From Pseudomonadota bacterium (GTDB lineage Bacteria > Pseudomonadota > Gammaproteobacteria > Steroidobacterales > Steroidobacteraceae), in NCBI GenBank assembly GCA_023423065.1, contig JAFAGC010000039.1:1-64000 (forward strand): a stretch of DNA of 64,000 nucleotides, read 5' to 3'. Positions 16,931-26,227 of the stretch are shown piece by piece; position 1 is the first letter of the stretch; the number at the start of each line of letters is the position of its first letter. Below the pieces are notes generated by a model. It saw nothing but the letters and a program-made list of their open reading frames with translations. It was not told the origin of the DNA and made no database searches. The position numbers and the translations under genes are program-made.

Positions 16931-18805
16931 CTAATGCACGTCGCAGAAGCAGTAGGCGTAACGGTTGTCGCGCGAGCTCATGCGCGACCAGCGCTCCAGC
17001 TCCCGCTGCACGGGTTCGATCTGCCGCGACACGCCCGCCAGCGGATTCTGGCGCGCGACATCGCCGAGGAAACCGGCCGCGAACCACACGCGCACGCGCA
17101 TCGCGAGGCGCTCGGCGAGCGTCAGTTGCGGCTCGATGCGCTCGACGTCGTAGTCCTTGATCCCGGCGCGCTCCGCCGCGGATTTGACGGCTTCATCGAA
17201 CAGGCCGAGCTTGTCGACGAGTCCATTGCCCAACGCATCGGTGCCGATCCACACGCGCCCCTGCGCGATCTCGTGGACCTGGTCGCGGGTCTTGTTGCGG
17301 CCCTCCGCGACGTGTCCGAGAAATTCCTCGTATCCGTGCTCGACCATCGACTGCAACAGGACCTTCGCTTCGTTGCCGAGCGGCCGGTCGACGCGCAGCT
17401 GGCCGGAAAGATTCGTGGTTCCGACGCCGTCGACGTTGACGCCGATCTTGTCGAGCGTGCCGTCGAAGGTCGGTACCGCTCCGAAGATGCCGATCGAGCC
17501 CGTGATCGTCGCCGGGTGCGCCCAGATCTCGTCGGCCGACGTCGCGATGTAGTAACCGCCCGAGGCCGCCAGGTCGCCCATCGACACGACCACCGGCAAT
17601 CCCGATTTTTGCGCCGCGCGCACTTCGCGGTAGATCTGCTCCGACGCGAGCACGCTGCCGCCGGGGCTATCTACCCGCAGCACGATGGCCTTCACGTCGT
17701 CGTCGCGGCGCGCTTCGCGCACCAGCCCGGAGGTGCTCTCACCGCCGATCGTGCCCGGCGGCTGCGAGCCGTCGACGATTTCGCCCGAGGCCACGATGAC
17801 GGCGATCTTGTTCTTGCCGCCGCCCCGCGCCACCTTCTCGGCTTCGACGATGCGCAGGTAGTCCTCGAAATAGGTCGCGTTGTAATCGTCGCCGGGGTCG
17901 GCGGCTTCGACGGCGCCCTTGTCGCGCCTGCGATCCGGATCCGCGCTGCCGACGAGCTCGACCATGCGGCGATCCACGTCGAGCGAGGACTTGAGTCCCG
18001 TGACCAGCTTCGCGTCGAGCGCGACCTGCGCGGCGTTGCCCTTCGCGGCCAGCATCGCCGGCACCGCGTTTTCGACATACGCGCCGATGTCCTCGGGCTT
18101 GAGGCCGCGCGCGTTCGCGACCGCGGTGCGGTAGTTGAGCCACAACGCGTTGAGGTACGCGAGGCTCGCCTCGCGGTCTTCCGGCGACATGTCCGAACGC
18201 ACGTAGACCTCGGCCGCGCTCTTGTACGCTCCAACCTTGAACAGGTTGACGGTCACGCCGAGCTTCTCGAGCAGTTCCTTGTAGTAGATGCGGTAGCGGT
18301 CGTAGCCATCGATGACGATGAGGCCCAGCGGATCGATGTAGACCTCGTCCGCGTGCGCCGCGACGTAGTACTGGTCCTGGAGCATGGCGTCCGCGTGCGC
18401 GACGACTTTCTTGCCGCTCGAGCGGAAGTCGTCGATCGCGGCGGCGAATTCGGCGAGCGTGGGCTGACCGCCGCCGCTCATCGAATTCAGGTCGAGGACC
18501 ACCGCCTTGATGCGCGCGTCCTTCTTCGCGGCGCGCAGCGCATCGACCAGGTTCCAGAGCAGCGTTTCGCCCTGTCCTTCGCCCTGAGCGCGCGCGATGG
18601 CCTGGTCGACGGGACTGCCCGAGAGCTGCTCGACGATCTCGCCCTGCGGCTGGATGACGAGCGCGGAGTTGTCCGCGATGTGGGGAATGGACGTCCGCAG
18701 TGCTCCGACGATGAAGCCGAAGATCACCAGCAACAGCAGCAGGTGCAGGAACTTGCGCAGCCCATCCAGGCCGCGCCACAGTCCCAGTGCGATACGGCCG
18801 ATCAT
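16931..18805 (-). CDS. sppA: Signal peptide peptidase SppA, 67K type
   Basis: A 624-residue membrane-anchored serine protease that degrades cleaved signal peptides. One N-terminal transmembrane helix is visible (FLHLLLLLVIFGFIVGAL), followed by two tandem ClpP-like domains, the long proteobacterial form. The dyad lysine is in KVGAYKSAAEVYVRSDMSPEDR. The nucleophile serine is in MGDLAASGGYYIATSADEIW, followed by the TGSIGIFG motif. The active site faces the periplasm in the E. coli enzyme. Confidence 0.94.
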   Translation of the reverse strand: MIGRIALGLWRGLDGLRKFLHLLLLLVIFGFIVGALRTSIPHIADNSALVIQPQGEIVEQLSGSPVDQAIARAQGEGQGETLLWNLVDALRAAKKDARIKAVVLDLNSMSGGGQPTLAEFAAAIDDFRSSGKKVVAHADAMLQDQYYVAAHADEVYIDPLGLIVIDGYDRYRIYYKELLEKLGVTVNLFKVGAYKSAAEVYVRSDMSPEDREASLAYLNALWLNYRTAVANARGLKPEDIGAYVENAVPAMLAAKGNAAQVALDAKLVTGLKSSLDVDRRMVELVGSADPDRRRDKGAVEAADPGDDYNATYFEDYLRIVEAEKVARGGGKNKIAVIVASGEIVDGSQPPGTIGGESTSGLVREARRDDDVKAIVLRVDSPGGSVLASEQIYREVRAAQKSGLPVVVSMGDLAASGGYYIATSADEIWAHPATITGSIGIFGAVPTFDGTLDKIGVNVDGVGTTNLSGQLRVDRPLGNEAKVLLQSMVEHGYEEFLGHVAEGRNKTRDQVHEIAQGRVWIGTDALGNGLVDKLGLFDEAVKSAAERAGIKDYDVERIEPQLTLAERLAMRVRVWFAAGFLGDVARQNPLAGVSRQIEPVQRELERWSRMSSRDNRYAYCFCDVH

Positions 18806-18829
18806 GGCTGCCAGACGTCCAATTTGAAG

Positions 18830-19174
18830 TTAGACCTTCTCTTCGATGCGCGCGGCCTTGCCCGACAGATCACGCAGGTAGTAGAGCTTCGCGCGACGGA
18901 CGCTGCCGCGGCGCTTGATCTCGATCTCGCTGATCGCGGGGCTGTAGGTCTGGAACACGCGCTCCACGCCCTCGCCGTGCGAAATCTTGCGCACCGTGAA
19001 CGAGGAGTTGAGTCCGCGGTTGCTCTTCGCGATGACCACGCCCTCGTAGGCCTGCGCGCGCTCGCGGTCGCCTTCCTTCACCTTCACCTGCACGACGACG
19101 GTGTCGCCAGGGTTGAAATCGGGGACTTTGCGCGTCATGCGCGCGGATTCGAGCTGTTGAATGATGTTAGCCAT
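18830..19174 (-). CDS. rplS: 50S ribosomal protein L19
   Basis: A 114-residue protein matching L19 along its whole length, with FNPGDTVVVQVKVKEGDRER, then AYEGVVIA, the SFTVRKISHGEGVERVF segment and RRGSVRRAKLYYLRDLSGKAARI. L19 sits at the 30S-50S interface. It is the last gene of the rpsP-rimM-trmD-rplS operon. Its start lies inside the end of trmD (8-nt overlap), implying translational coupling. Confidence 0.98.
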   Translation of the reverse strand: MANIIQQLESARMTRKVPDFNPGDTVVVQVKVKEGDRERAQAYEGVVIAKSNRGLNSSFTVRKISHGEGVERVFQTYSPAISEIEIKRRGSVRRAKLYYLRDLSGKAARIEEKV

Positions 19175-19919
19175 GTTCTTCACCTTCGCGTTCAGCGAGA
19201 AATTCATCGAGCAGCTTTGCCGCATCGGCCGGCAGGCCACCCTTCGCAATCAGATCCGGCCGCCGCACCCAGGTGCGAGCCACCGCCTGCTTCAATCGCC
19301 AGCGCTGGATATCAGCGTGGTGCCCGCCCTGCAGGACTTCGGGCACCGTCCGGCCTTCGAACTCCACCGGCCGCGTGTAATGCGGCCAGTCGAGCAAACC
19401 CGCATCGAACGACTCCTCGACGTTTGAGCGTAAATCACCCAACACTCCGGGCAGCAATCTCGCCACCGCGTCGATCACCACGAGCGCCGGCAGTTCACCG
19501 CCCGACAGCACGTAGTCGCCAATCGATACTTCTCTATCTATCCGCGATTCGATGACCCGTTCGTCGAGTCCCTCGTATCGCCCCGCCACCAGCACCAGGC
19601 CCGGCAGCGTCGCAAATTCCTTCGCCAGCGCCTGCGTGAAAGGCACGCCCTGCGCCGACATGTACACCCGCGGCGATCCCGCCGGCAGCCTCGCCGTCGC
19701 GGCATCGATCGCCTTCGCCATCGGCTCGGGCTTCAGGACCATTCCGGGTCCGCCGCCATACGGCCGATCGTCCACCGTGCGGTGCACGTCGCTCGTGTGT
19801 GAGCGCGGGTCTTCGCAACCCACCTTCACGATGCCACGCGTCACGGCGCGGCCGACGACACCCACCTCGAGCGCGGAGCGGATCAGCTCCGGGAACAGTG
19901 TCACGACTTCTATCTGCAT
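19167..19919 (-). CDS. trmD: tRNA (guanine37-N1)-methyltransferase
   Basis: A 250-residue SPOUT methyltransferase that makes m1G37 in tRNAs, preventing +1 frameshifting. Motifs are MQIEVVTLFPELI at the start, DDRPYGGGPGMVLKPEP, VAGRYEGLDERV, and the knot with SIGDYVLSGGELPALVVIDA. The start at 19919 gives the standard MQIEVVTLFP N-terminus. It overlaps rplS and follows rimM after 35 nt. Confidence 0.98.
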   Translation of the reverse strand: MQIEVVTLFPELIRSALEVGVVGRAVTRGIVKVGCEDPRSHTSDVHRTVDDRPYGGGPGMVLKPEPMAKAIDAATARLPAGSPRVYMSAQGVPFTQALAKEFATLPGLVLVAGRYEGLDERVIESRIDREVSIGDYVLSGGELPALVVIDAVARLLPGVLGDLRSNVEESFDAGLLDWPHYTRPVEFEGRTVPEVLQGGHHADIQRWRLKQAVARTWVRRPDLIAKGGLPADAAKLLDEFLAEREGEEHG

Positions 19920-19954
19920 GAGTCGTGTCACCGCTCCCGCTCAAAAATCCTCGT

Positions 19955-20461
19955 TCAAAAATCTTCTGGCCAATCCACCGTCAACAAACGCTCGCCCTGG
20001 TTGACGACGAGAAGGTGCTGCGTCGTCACCGGAACCAGGTGCTCGCGCTCGCCCTTCACCACCATCACCGCATTGCCGGGCGTGTCGATGAAATGATCGA
20101 CCTTGCCCAACACCGCGCCGTCCAGGTTCATCACGGCGAATCCGACGAGGTCCGCGCGGTAATGTTCGCGCCCCTCGGTCGGCGGCAACTCTTCCCGATC
20201 GACCAGCACCAGCAGCCCGGTCAACCTGCTCGCGGCCTCGCGTTCTTCGATGCCTTCGAGCCGCGCGATCCAGCCGTTGCCCTGCTGCCGCGCTTCCAAC
20301 AATTTCACTTCGCTCGTCGCGCCCGCTTCCGTTTGCAGGAGCCAGCGCTTCCACTCGAACAATCGCTGCGGTGGATCGGTGAACGATTGCACCCGCAGCC
20401 AGCCGCGCACTCCGTGCGCCGCTCCCAATCTACCTACTTCGACACGGCGGGGGCCGCCCAT
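19955..20461 (-). CDS. rimM: Ribosome maturation factor RimM
   Basis: A 168-residue protein of the RimM family, which binds S19 and aids maturation of the 30S head. The N-terminal part has the VGRLGAAHGVRGWLRVQSFTD motif. The C-terminal PRC-barrel has LVGFAVMN and LGKVDHFIDTPGNAVMVV, ending in LLTVDWPEDF. It lies between rpsP and trmD in the usual operon order. Confidence 0.97.
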   Translation of the reverse strand: MGGPRRVEVGRLGAAHGVRGWLRVQSFTDPPQRLFEWKRWLLQTEAGATSEVKLLEARQQGNGWIARLEGIEEREAASRLTGLLVLVDREELPPTEGREHYRADLVGFAVMNLDGAVLGKVDHFIDTPGNAVMVVKGEREHLVPVTTQHLLVVNQGERLLTVDWPEDF

Positions 20462-20486
20462 GGCTGCCTCGCCCGTGATCGGTCGA

Positions 20487-20738
20487 TCAGGCGTTCGCCT
20501 TGCGGAACTTCGACACGAGGTGCTTCACGCGCTCGGACTGCTGCGCGCCCTTGGACACCCAGTAGTCGATGCGCGCGATGTCGAGCTTGAGGCCGACCTC
20601 GTTCTTCACCGGCTTCGGATTGAAGAAACCGACCTGCTCCAGGCTCTTGCCACCCTGGCGCTTGCGGCTGTCAGTCACGACGACGTGATAGAACGGCGTG
20701 TTCGTGGCACCGCGGCGGGTCAGACGGATTGTCACCAT
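20487..20738 (-). CDS. rpsP: 30S ribosomal protein S16
   Basis: An 83-residue protein matching S16: MVTIRLTRRGATNTPFYHVV, VTDSRKRQGGKSLEQVGFFNP and a basic C-terminal half (IDYWVSKGAQQSERVKHLV). First gene of the rpsP-rimM-trmD-rplS operon. A likely promoter lies in the 225-nt gap before it. Confidence 0.98.
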   Translation of the reverse strand: MVTIRLTRRGATNTPFYHVVVTDSRKRQGGKSLEQVGFFNPKPVKNEVGLKLDIARIDYWVSKGAQQSERVKHLVSKFRKANA

Positions 20739-20810
20739 GTCATTAAACCTTCAGATGTTCACGGCCCCAGGTCGGAAACGCCCAACCCGGCCGGCCAAAA
20801 AAGAGCGCGG

Positions 20811-20839
20811 ATTCTACGCAAATCAGTGACTTGGTGGAA
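20811..20839 (-). promoter_or_regulatory. Candidate promoter of the rpsP operon
   Basis: On the minus strand TAGAAT (20816-20811) could be a -10 box, with TTCCAC 17 nt upstream as a weak -35. It lies about 75 nt before rpsP. A closely similar stretch, CTGA..TGCGTAGAATC, occurs before rnr at 41190-41206. The gap also holds two perfect palindromes, CAAGCGCTTG at 20881-20890 and GGCGCTAGCGCC at 20941-20952, of unknown meaning. Confidence 0.4.
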
Positions 20840-20963
20840 GGGTATTTGGGGCTACCCCCCGAGGGGCCCGTTTCCCACCGCAAGCGCTTGTTCGAGCGGC
20901 CATTTCACGGACGGCGCCGCTTCGGCGACGTTTCCTTCGTGGCGCTAGCGCCTGGAAACACCC

Positions 20964-22331
20964 CTATTTCATGCCGGGGAACCCTGGCGGCACCTGGCCC
21001 TTGAACGCATTCATCATGCGCTTGAGCTTTCCACCCGAGAAGCTCTTCATCATCTTCTGCATGTCCATGAATTGCTTCATGAGACGGTTGACGTCCTGGA
21101 CCTGCACCCCCGCCCCGGCCGCGATGCGGCGCCGGCGGGAGCCGTCCAGGATGCCCGGGTTGCGCCGCTCCTTCTTCGTCATCGAATTGATGATCGCGAT
21201 CTGGCGGCGCACGTCCTTGTCGCCCTGATCCGCCTGGGTCGCATTGGCTTTCGCCGCGCCCGGCAGCTTGTCCATGAGCGACGCGACGCCGCCCATTTTC
21301 TGCACCTGTTCGAGCTGCATCTTGAGATCGGCGAGATCGAAGCCCTTGCCCTTGGCGACCTTCTTCGCGAGCTTCTGCGCCTCGTCGATGTCGACCTGCT
21401 TCTGCACCTGCTCGACGAGCGCGACGACGTCGCCCATGCCGAGGATGCGTCCCGCCATGCGCTCGGCATCGAAGGGCTCGAGCGCATCGAGCTTCTCGCC
21501 GACGCCCACGAGCACAATCGGTTTGCCCGTGACTTCGCGCACCGACAACGCCGCGCCACCGCGCGCATCGCCGTCGGCTTTCGTGAGGATCACGCCGGTG
21601 AGATCGAGCGCGGAGCCGAACGCTCGCGCGGCATTCACCGCGTCCTGGCCCGCCATCGCGTCGATGACGAACAATCGCTCGTGCGTCTCCACCGCGCGGT
21701 CTATCTGCTGCACCTCGTCCATGAGCTCGGCATCGATGTGCAGACGGCCCGCGGTGTCGACGATGAGCACGTCGTACACGCCCTTGCGCGCCGCCTCGAG
21801 CGCGTCGGCCGCGATGCGCGCGGGCGAAAGATTGTCGTCGGTCGGATAGAGGCCCGCGCCCACCTGCTCGGCGAGACGCTGCAGCTGCAGGATGGCCGCG
21901 GGACGGCGGATGTCCGTGCTCACCAGCATCACGCGCTTCTTCTGATCTTCCATCAGCCAGCGCGCGAGCTTGCCCGCGGTGGTCGTCTTGCCCGCGCCCT
22001 GCAGACCGGCTAACAACACGACGACGGGCGGCTGCGCGCGCAGCTCGAACCGCCCACGCTCGCCCTGCATCAGGGCAATGAGCTCCTTGTGCAGGATGCC
22101 GACGAACGCCTGGCCCGGCGAGAGGCTCGCCGTGACCTCGGCCCCGAGCGCCTTTTGTTTGACGCGCTCGATGAACGCCTTGACGACGGGCAGCGCAACA
22201 TCCGCCTCGAGCAGCGCCATGCGCACTTCGCGCAGGGACTCGGAGACGTTTTCCTCGGTGATGCGGCCGCGGCCGCGCAGCGAATCGACGGTGCGCGACA
22301 GGCGCGACGTCAGGTTCTCGAAAAGTGCCAT
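20964..22331 (-). CDS. ffh: Signal recognition particle protein Ffh
   Basis: A 455-residue SRP54-type GTPase that binds 4.5S RNA and targets inner-membrane proteins to FtsY/SecYEG. The N domain precedes the G domain, which has GLQGAGKTTTAGKLA (G1), DTAGRL (G3) and TKADGDARGG (G4). The methionine-rich M domain ends in FSGGKLKRMMNAFKGQVPPG. Length matches E. coli Ffh (453). It is read in the same direction as the rpsP operon, but a 225-nt gap separates them. Divergent from the CBS-domain gene. Confidence 0.98.
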   Translation of the reverse strand: MALFENLTSRLSRTVDSLRGRGRITEENVSESLREVRMALLEADVALPVVKAFIERVKQKALGAEVTASLSPGQAFVGILHKELIALMQGERGRFELRAQPPVVVLLAGLQGAGKTTTAGKLARWLMEDQKKRVMLVSTDIRRPAAILQLQRLAEQVGAGLYPTDDNLSPARIAADALEAARKGVYDVLIVDTAGRLHIDAELMDEVQQIDRAVETHERLFVIDAMAGQDAVNAARAFGSALDLTGVILTKADGDARGGAALSVREVTGKPIVLVGVGEKLDALEPFDAERMAGRILGMGDVVALVEQVQKQVDIDEAQKLAKKVAKGKGFDLADLKMQLEQVQKMGGVASLMDKLPGAAKANATQADQGDKDVRRQIAIINSMTKKERRNPGILDGSRRRRIAAGAGVQVQDVNRLMKQFMDMQKMMKSFSGGKLKRMMNAFKGQVPPGFPGMK

Positions 22332-22363
22332 GCGGGGATTATAGCCCCTATGCTATCGGCCCT

Positions 22364-23644
22364 ATGCAAAACGCACCCTCGTCTGTCCTGGTCGCCGCGC
22401 TCGTAGTTCTGCTCCTACTGATCGCGTTTTCCTCCGGCACCGAAGTCGCGATGCTTTCGGCGAATCGCCACAAGATCCGCGCGGCGGCGAAGGCGGGCAA
22501 GCGCACCGCCAAGGCGCTGGACGCGCTGCTCAGCAGACCCGAGAGCTGGCTGGGCGCGAACCTCGTGATCCTCGCGCTGGCGAGCGTCGCCGCATCGTCC
22601 ATCGTGACCTTGTTAGCCCAGCGCACCGGTTACGAACATGCGATTCCCATCGCCGGCGGCGTGCTCGCGGTCTTCATGATCGTGTTCTGCGAGCTCGCGC
22701 CGAAGATCTATGCGGCCCTCAAGCCGAATCCCGTGGCCCTGTCATCCACCTACATCTACAAGGTGCTGGTGTTCCTGATGACGCCCTTCAGCTGGTTCGC
22801 CAACAAGGCCGCCTATGCGTTCCTGCGGTTGTTCGGCGTGAAGCCCGTGAGCGAAAGCGGACAGGCCATGTCGCCGGATGAATTGCGGTCCGTCGTCGCC
22901 GAGGCCGGCCCGATGATCCCGACGCGCCACCGGCAGATGCTGCTGTCGATCCTCGATCTCGAGCACGTCACCGTGAACGACATCATGATCCCGCGCCAGG
23001 AGATCAACTCGATCAACGTCGAGGACAACTGGGAGGACATTCTCGACCAGCTCCGTCAGACGCCGCACACGCGTTTGCCGCTGCACGAGGGTGAGCTCGA
23101 CAACCTCATCGGCATCATCCACATGAAACGCGTCGCGCAGGAACTGGCGCGCGACACCTTGACGCGCGAACGACTGATCGAGCTGGCCCGCGCGCGCGAG
23201 CCCTACTTCGTGCCCGAAGGCACCTCCCTCACCGTCCAGCTCAACCACTTCCAGCGCAACCGCCGTCGCATGGCTTTCGTCGTCGACGAATACGGCGATA
23301 TCCAGGGCTTCGTCACGCTCGAGGACATCCTCGAGGAGATCGTCGGCGAGTTCACGACGGATCCCGCGACCGTGACGCACAAACACGTGCATCGCGAGGC
23401 GGCCGGCGCCTTCATCATCAACGCGAGCGCGACGGTGCGCGCGATCAACCGCTCGCTCGGCTGGCAACTACCTACCGACGGACCGAAGACGCTGAACGGC
23501 CTGCTGGTGGAGAAACTCGAAACGCTGCCGGAAACCGGCGCACTCGTGAACATCGGCGAGTACGCGTTCGAAGTGCTGCAGATCGGAGAGAACACCATCC
23601 GCACCGTGCGCGCGCGGCGGGTCTCATCGGCTGCCGGCGCGTAG
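22364..23644 (+). CDS. CNNM/CorC-type membrane protein with CBS domains
   Basis: A 426-residue protein with the HlyC/CorC layout. The N-terminal DUF21 membrane domain has about four helices (AALVVLLLLIAFSSGTEVAML onward). Two CBS domains follow at about 205-320 (VNDIMIPRQEINSIN; RRMAFVVDEYGDIQGFVTLEDILEEIVGE), then the C-terminal CorC_HlyC domain. Members of this group act in magnesium/cobalt efflux or resistance; the precise ion is not shown by sequence. The ATG at 22364 gives a hydrophobic N-terminus and is the first in frame after the divergent ffh start. Confidence 0.88.
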   Translation: MQNAPSSVLVAALVVLLLLIAFSSGTEVAMLSANRHKIRAAAKAGKRTAKALDALLSRPESWLGANLVILALASVAASSIVTLLAQRTGYEHAIPIAGGVLAVFMIVFCELAPKIYAALKPNPVALSSTYIYKVLVFLMTPFSWFANKAAYAFLRLFGVKPVSESGQAMSPDELRSVVAEAGPMIPTRHRQMLLSILDLEHVTVNDIMIPRQEINSINVEDNWEDILDQLRQTPHTRLPLHEGELDNLIGIIHMKRVAQELARDTLTRERLIELARAREPYFVPEGTSLTVQLNHFQRNRRRMAFVVDEYGDIQGFVTLEDILEEIVGEFTTDPATVTHKHVHREAAGAFIINASATVRAINRSLGWQLPTDGPKTLNGLLVEKLETLPETGALVNIGEYAFEVLQIGENTIRTVRARRVSSAAGA

Positions 23645-23651
23645 CCGCTCG

Positions 23652-24821
23652 TCAGGATCCGGACGCGCGCGGCGCCGGCGCCGAAAGACGCACGATTTCA
23701 TCGAGCGCTTCGGGAGCGACTTGCGAGATGCGCGCCAGCAACCGTTCGCTGATCTCGAAGCCGATCGGAACCAACAACGCGCCATTGCGCGTCCTGATTT
23801 CCTGCCGGAGCCGCATGCCGGGCTTCGCGGCCCGCAACGGCACGGTGACCTCCGCGTCCGGTTCGGGCGAGTCGGCGATGCTGGCGATGCATGCGCCGAG
23901 GATTCTTGCGCCGTATCGAGACTCGCGAGACCGCAATTTCCTGAGGATTTCGTCGCGAGGTGTGTTCTGCACCCTCATCGAGTCGATATCCAGCGCCGCG
24001 GAGAGCAGGCGCGCACCGGTTGCGGTCATCCCCTCACCGAGTCTCGCCAGCGACTCATCACTCCAATTCAGCGCCGCGAGAATCTGGATGACCGGCTCCA
24101 GGCGCGGGATGTGCTCCAGCAACCGCATGGCCGACGGATGGACTTCCGCGGCGCGTTGCTGCTCTTCCCTGCTCAGGGTCCGGTTGTAGTACACCTTTTC
24201 CGCCAGGTCCTGAGAGACGGCGAAATAACCGATCTGCGAAAGCAACGCCGCGGCTTCGAGTTGCCAGAACTGCCGGCTGCCGAGACGCTGCGCGAGATCG
24301 GCCGAGATCCGCTTGATGCGCTCCGCCCGCCCGAACGCGACGGGATTCGTCACGGCCAGTACTTCCATGAGCGCCGCGACGCATTCGAGCAGAGTTTCCT
24401 GGAGGACCATGCGTTCCGCGACCGCCAACCGATGCCGGGCGACGCCGGCTTCGAGAGCCGCCTTGAGCTGGTCCACCGGGCAGGGCTTGGTCAGGAAGCG
24501 ATATATCTGACCCTTGTTTACCGCATCTTTCGCTCCGTCCACGCCGGCTTCGCCGGTGAGGAGGATGCGCGTGGCCAGAGGCGCGCGCTGCATGACTTCA
24601 TGGAGGAATTGAGCCCCGTCCATCAGGGGCATGCGGAAATCCGAGACGACCACGGCGACATCCGGGAGATCCGCGAGCCTGCGGATGGCCTCCGGCCCAC
24701 TCGTTGCCAGCTCGACCGTGTATTCCTTGCGCAGCAGGAGCGCCATGCTCTCGAGCAGGCGCTGCTCGTCATCGACGAACAGGACGCGAGGCTTTTCGAT
24801 TGCGGGCGCGTTCATCGACAT
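23652..24821 (-). CDS. Response regulator with a degenerate HD-GYP domain
   Basis: A 389-residue protein. A receiver domain occupies about 11-130, with acidic pocket D17-D18, phospho-acceptor D61 (VVVSDFRMPLMDG), T in LLTGEAG and K in FLTKPCP. The rest resembles an RpfG-type HD-GYP domain, but where an active enzyme has the HD pair (LLHDIGK), this protein reads LLSQIGYF (S195-Q196), and no GYP loop is seen after VHPSAMRLLEHIP. Cyclic-di-GMP phosphodiesterase activity is therefore unlikely; a protein-binding role is more probable. No histidine kinase is adjacent, so it is an orphan regulator. Confidence 0.8.
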   Translation of the reverse strand: MSMNAPAIEKPRVLFVDDEQRLLESMALLLRKEYTVELATSGPEAIRRLADLPDVAVVVSDFRMPLMDGAQFLHEVMQRAPLATRILLTGEAGVDGAKDAVNKGQIYRFLTKPCPVDQLKAALEAGVARHRLAVAERMVLQETLLECVAALMEVLAVTNPVAFGRAERIKRISADLAQRLGSRQFWQLEAAALLSQIGYFAVSQDLAEKVYYNRTLSREEQQRAAEVHPSAMRLLEHIPRLEPVIQILAALNWSDESLARLGEGMTATGARLLSAALDIDSMRVQNTPRDEILRKLRSRESRYGARILGACIASIADSPEPDAEVTVPLRAAKPGMRLRQEIRTRNGALLVPIGFEISERLLARISQVAPEALDEIVRLSAPAPRASGS

Positions 24822-24880
24822 CCCTATCCACCGCCGACTTGTGTCTATCTACACGAACCGCGGCCGACACACAAACGTGT

Positions 24881-26227
24881 CTATTCGATCGCGGCCCTGA
24901 GAGCCTGGTCGACGCGCTCGAGAGACAGGATCCGCAGCCCCTCGATTGGGGAACGCGGCGCGTTGTCCTTTGGAATCAGCGCCGTCGTGAATCCCTGCTT
25001 CGCCGCTTCGCGCAGCCGCTCCTCGCCATACGCAACCGGCCGCAGCTCGCCCGCGAGTCCGATCTCGCCGAACGCGACGATGGATTGAGCGATCGGCTTG
25101 TCCGCGAGACTCGAGGCGAGCGTCAGCGCGATCGGCAGATCACAGGCCGTCTCCGTGACTTCGAGGCCGCCCACCAGGTTCACGAACACATCGTGGTCCT
25201 GCAGGTTCACACCCGCGTGCCGGTTCATGACGGCCAGCAGCATCGCGACGCGTTGCGCATCGAGACCCTGCGCCACGCGGCGTGGCGAGCCGAAACGCGA
25301 AGCGTCGACGAGCGCCTGCAGCTCCACGAGCAACGGCCGCCGGCCATCGCGCGTGACGGTGACGATGCTCCCGGGCGCGGGCTCCGACGAACGCGCCAGG
25401 AATATCGCCGAAGGATTGCGCACCTCGCGCAGCCCCTGCTCGCTCATGTGGAAGAACGCGAGCTCGCCGACCGCGCCGAAGCGGTTCTTGGTCGCACGCA
25501 CGTTGCGGAAGCGGCTCGACGCATCGCTCTCGAAATACAGCACGGTGTCGACCAGGTGTTCGAGCACGCGCGGCCCCGCGATCGCGCCGTCCTTCGTCAC
25601 GTGCCCCACGATGATGACGCTCGTGCCCGTGCTCTTCGCGAAACGCACGAGCTGCGCCGTGCACTCCTTCAACTGCGTGACCGCGCCGGCCGGCGTTCCC
25701 ACCGACGCGAGCTGCACGGTTTGAATGGAATCGACCACGAGCAGGCGCACGTTCTCCTCACGCGCGCGGGTGAGCATCGACTCGAGATCCGTATCCGCAA
25801 CCACGCGCAGCCCAGAACCCAGGGCGCCCAACCTGCGCGCACGCACGCCGATCTGCGCGGCGGACTCCTCCGCGGATAGATAGAGCGTCGGCGCGTGACC
25901 CGCGACCTGGTGGGCCACCTGCAGCAGCAGCGTGGACTTGCCGATTCCGGGTTCACCGCCCAGCAAGGTCACCGACCCCGGGATGAGTCCACCGCCAAGC
26001 ACGCGATCGAGCTCCGACATGCCCGTCGGCTGCCGGCCCACTTCATCGGCTACCAGCTCGGCAACCGGGGATGCGGTGGCGGCCGCCGCGGGCGCACTAC
26101 CCGCGCGGCGCGCGACCGAGCGCTGTTCGAGGGTGTTCCACTGCGAGCATTGGGGGCACTGCCCCTGCCATTTGAGGGTTTCGGCGCCGCAATCCGCGCA
26201 CACGAAAACGAGGGCAGGCTTGGCCAT
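24881..26227 (-). CDS. radA: DNA repair protein RadA
   Basis: A 448-residue RadA (Sms), an ATPase that promotes branch migration during recombination. The N-terminal zinc finger is CADCGAETLKWQGQCPQC. The RecA-like core has Walker A GEPGIGKSTLLLQ and the RadA-specific KNRFG motif (ATKNRFGAVGE). The C-terminal Lon-protease-like domain carries LADKPIAQSIVAFGEIGLAGELRPV. Length is close to the E. coli protein (460). The start at 26227 precedes the zinc finger by nine residues, as usual. Confidence 0.97.
   Translation of the reverse strand: MAKPALVFVCADCGAETLKWQGQCPQCSQWNTLEQRSVARRAGSAPAAAATASPVAELVADEVGRQPTGMSELDRVLGGGLIPGSVTLLGGEPGIGKSTLLLQVAHQVAGHAPTLYLSAEESAAQIGVRARRLGALGSGLRVVADTDLESMLTRAREENVRLLVVDSIQTVQLASVGTPAGAVTQLKECTAQLVRFAKSTGTSVIIVGHVTKDGAIAGPRVLEHLVDTVLYFESDASSRFRNVRATKNRFGAVGELAFFHMSEQGLREVRNPSAIFLARSSEPAPGSIVTVTRDGRRPLLVELQALVDASRFGSPRRVAQGLDAQRVAMLLAVMNRHAGVNLQDHDVFVNLVGGLEVTETACDLPIALTLASSLADKPIAQSIVAFGEIGLAGELRPVAYGEERLREAAKQGFTTALIPKDNAPRSPIEGLRILSLERVDQALRAAIE

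Noticed and set aside
16934..19555. An 873-codon plus-strand open frame opposite sppA, rplS and trmD
   Set aside because: Composition is typical of the complementary frame of high-GC genes, and it crosses several real genes.
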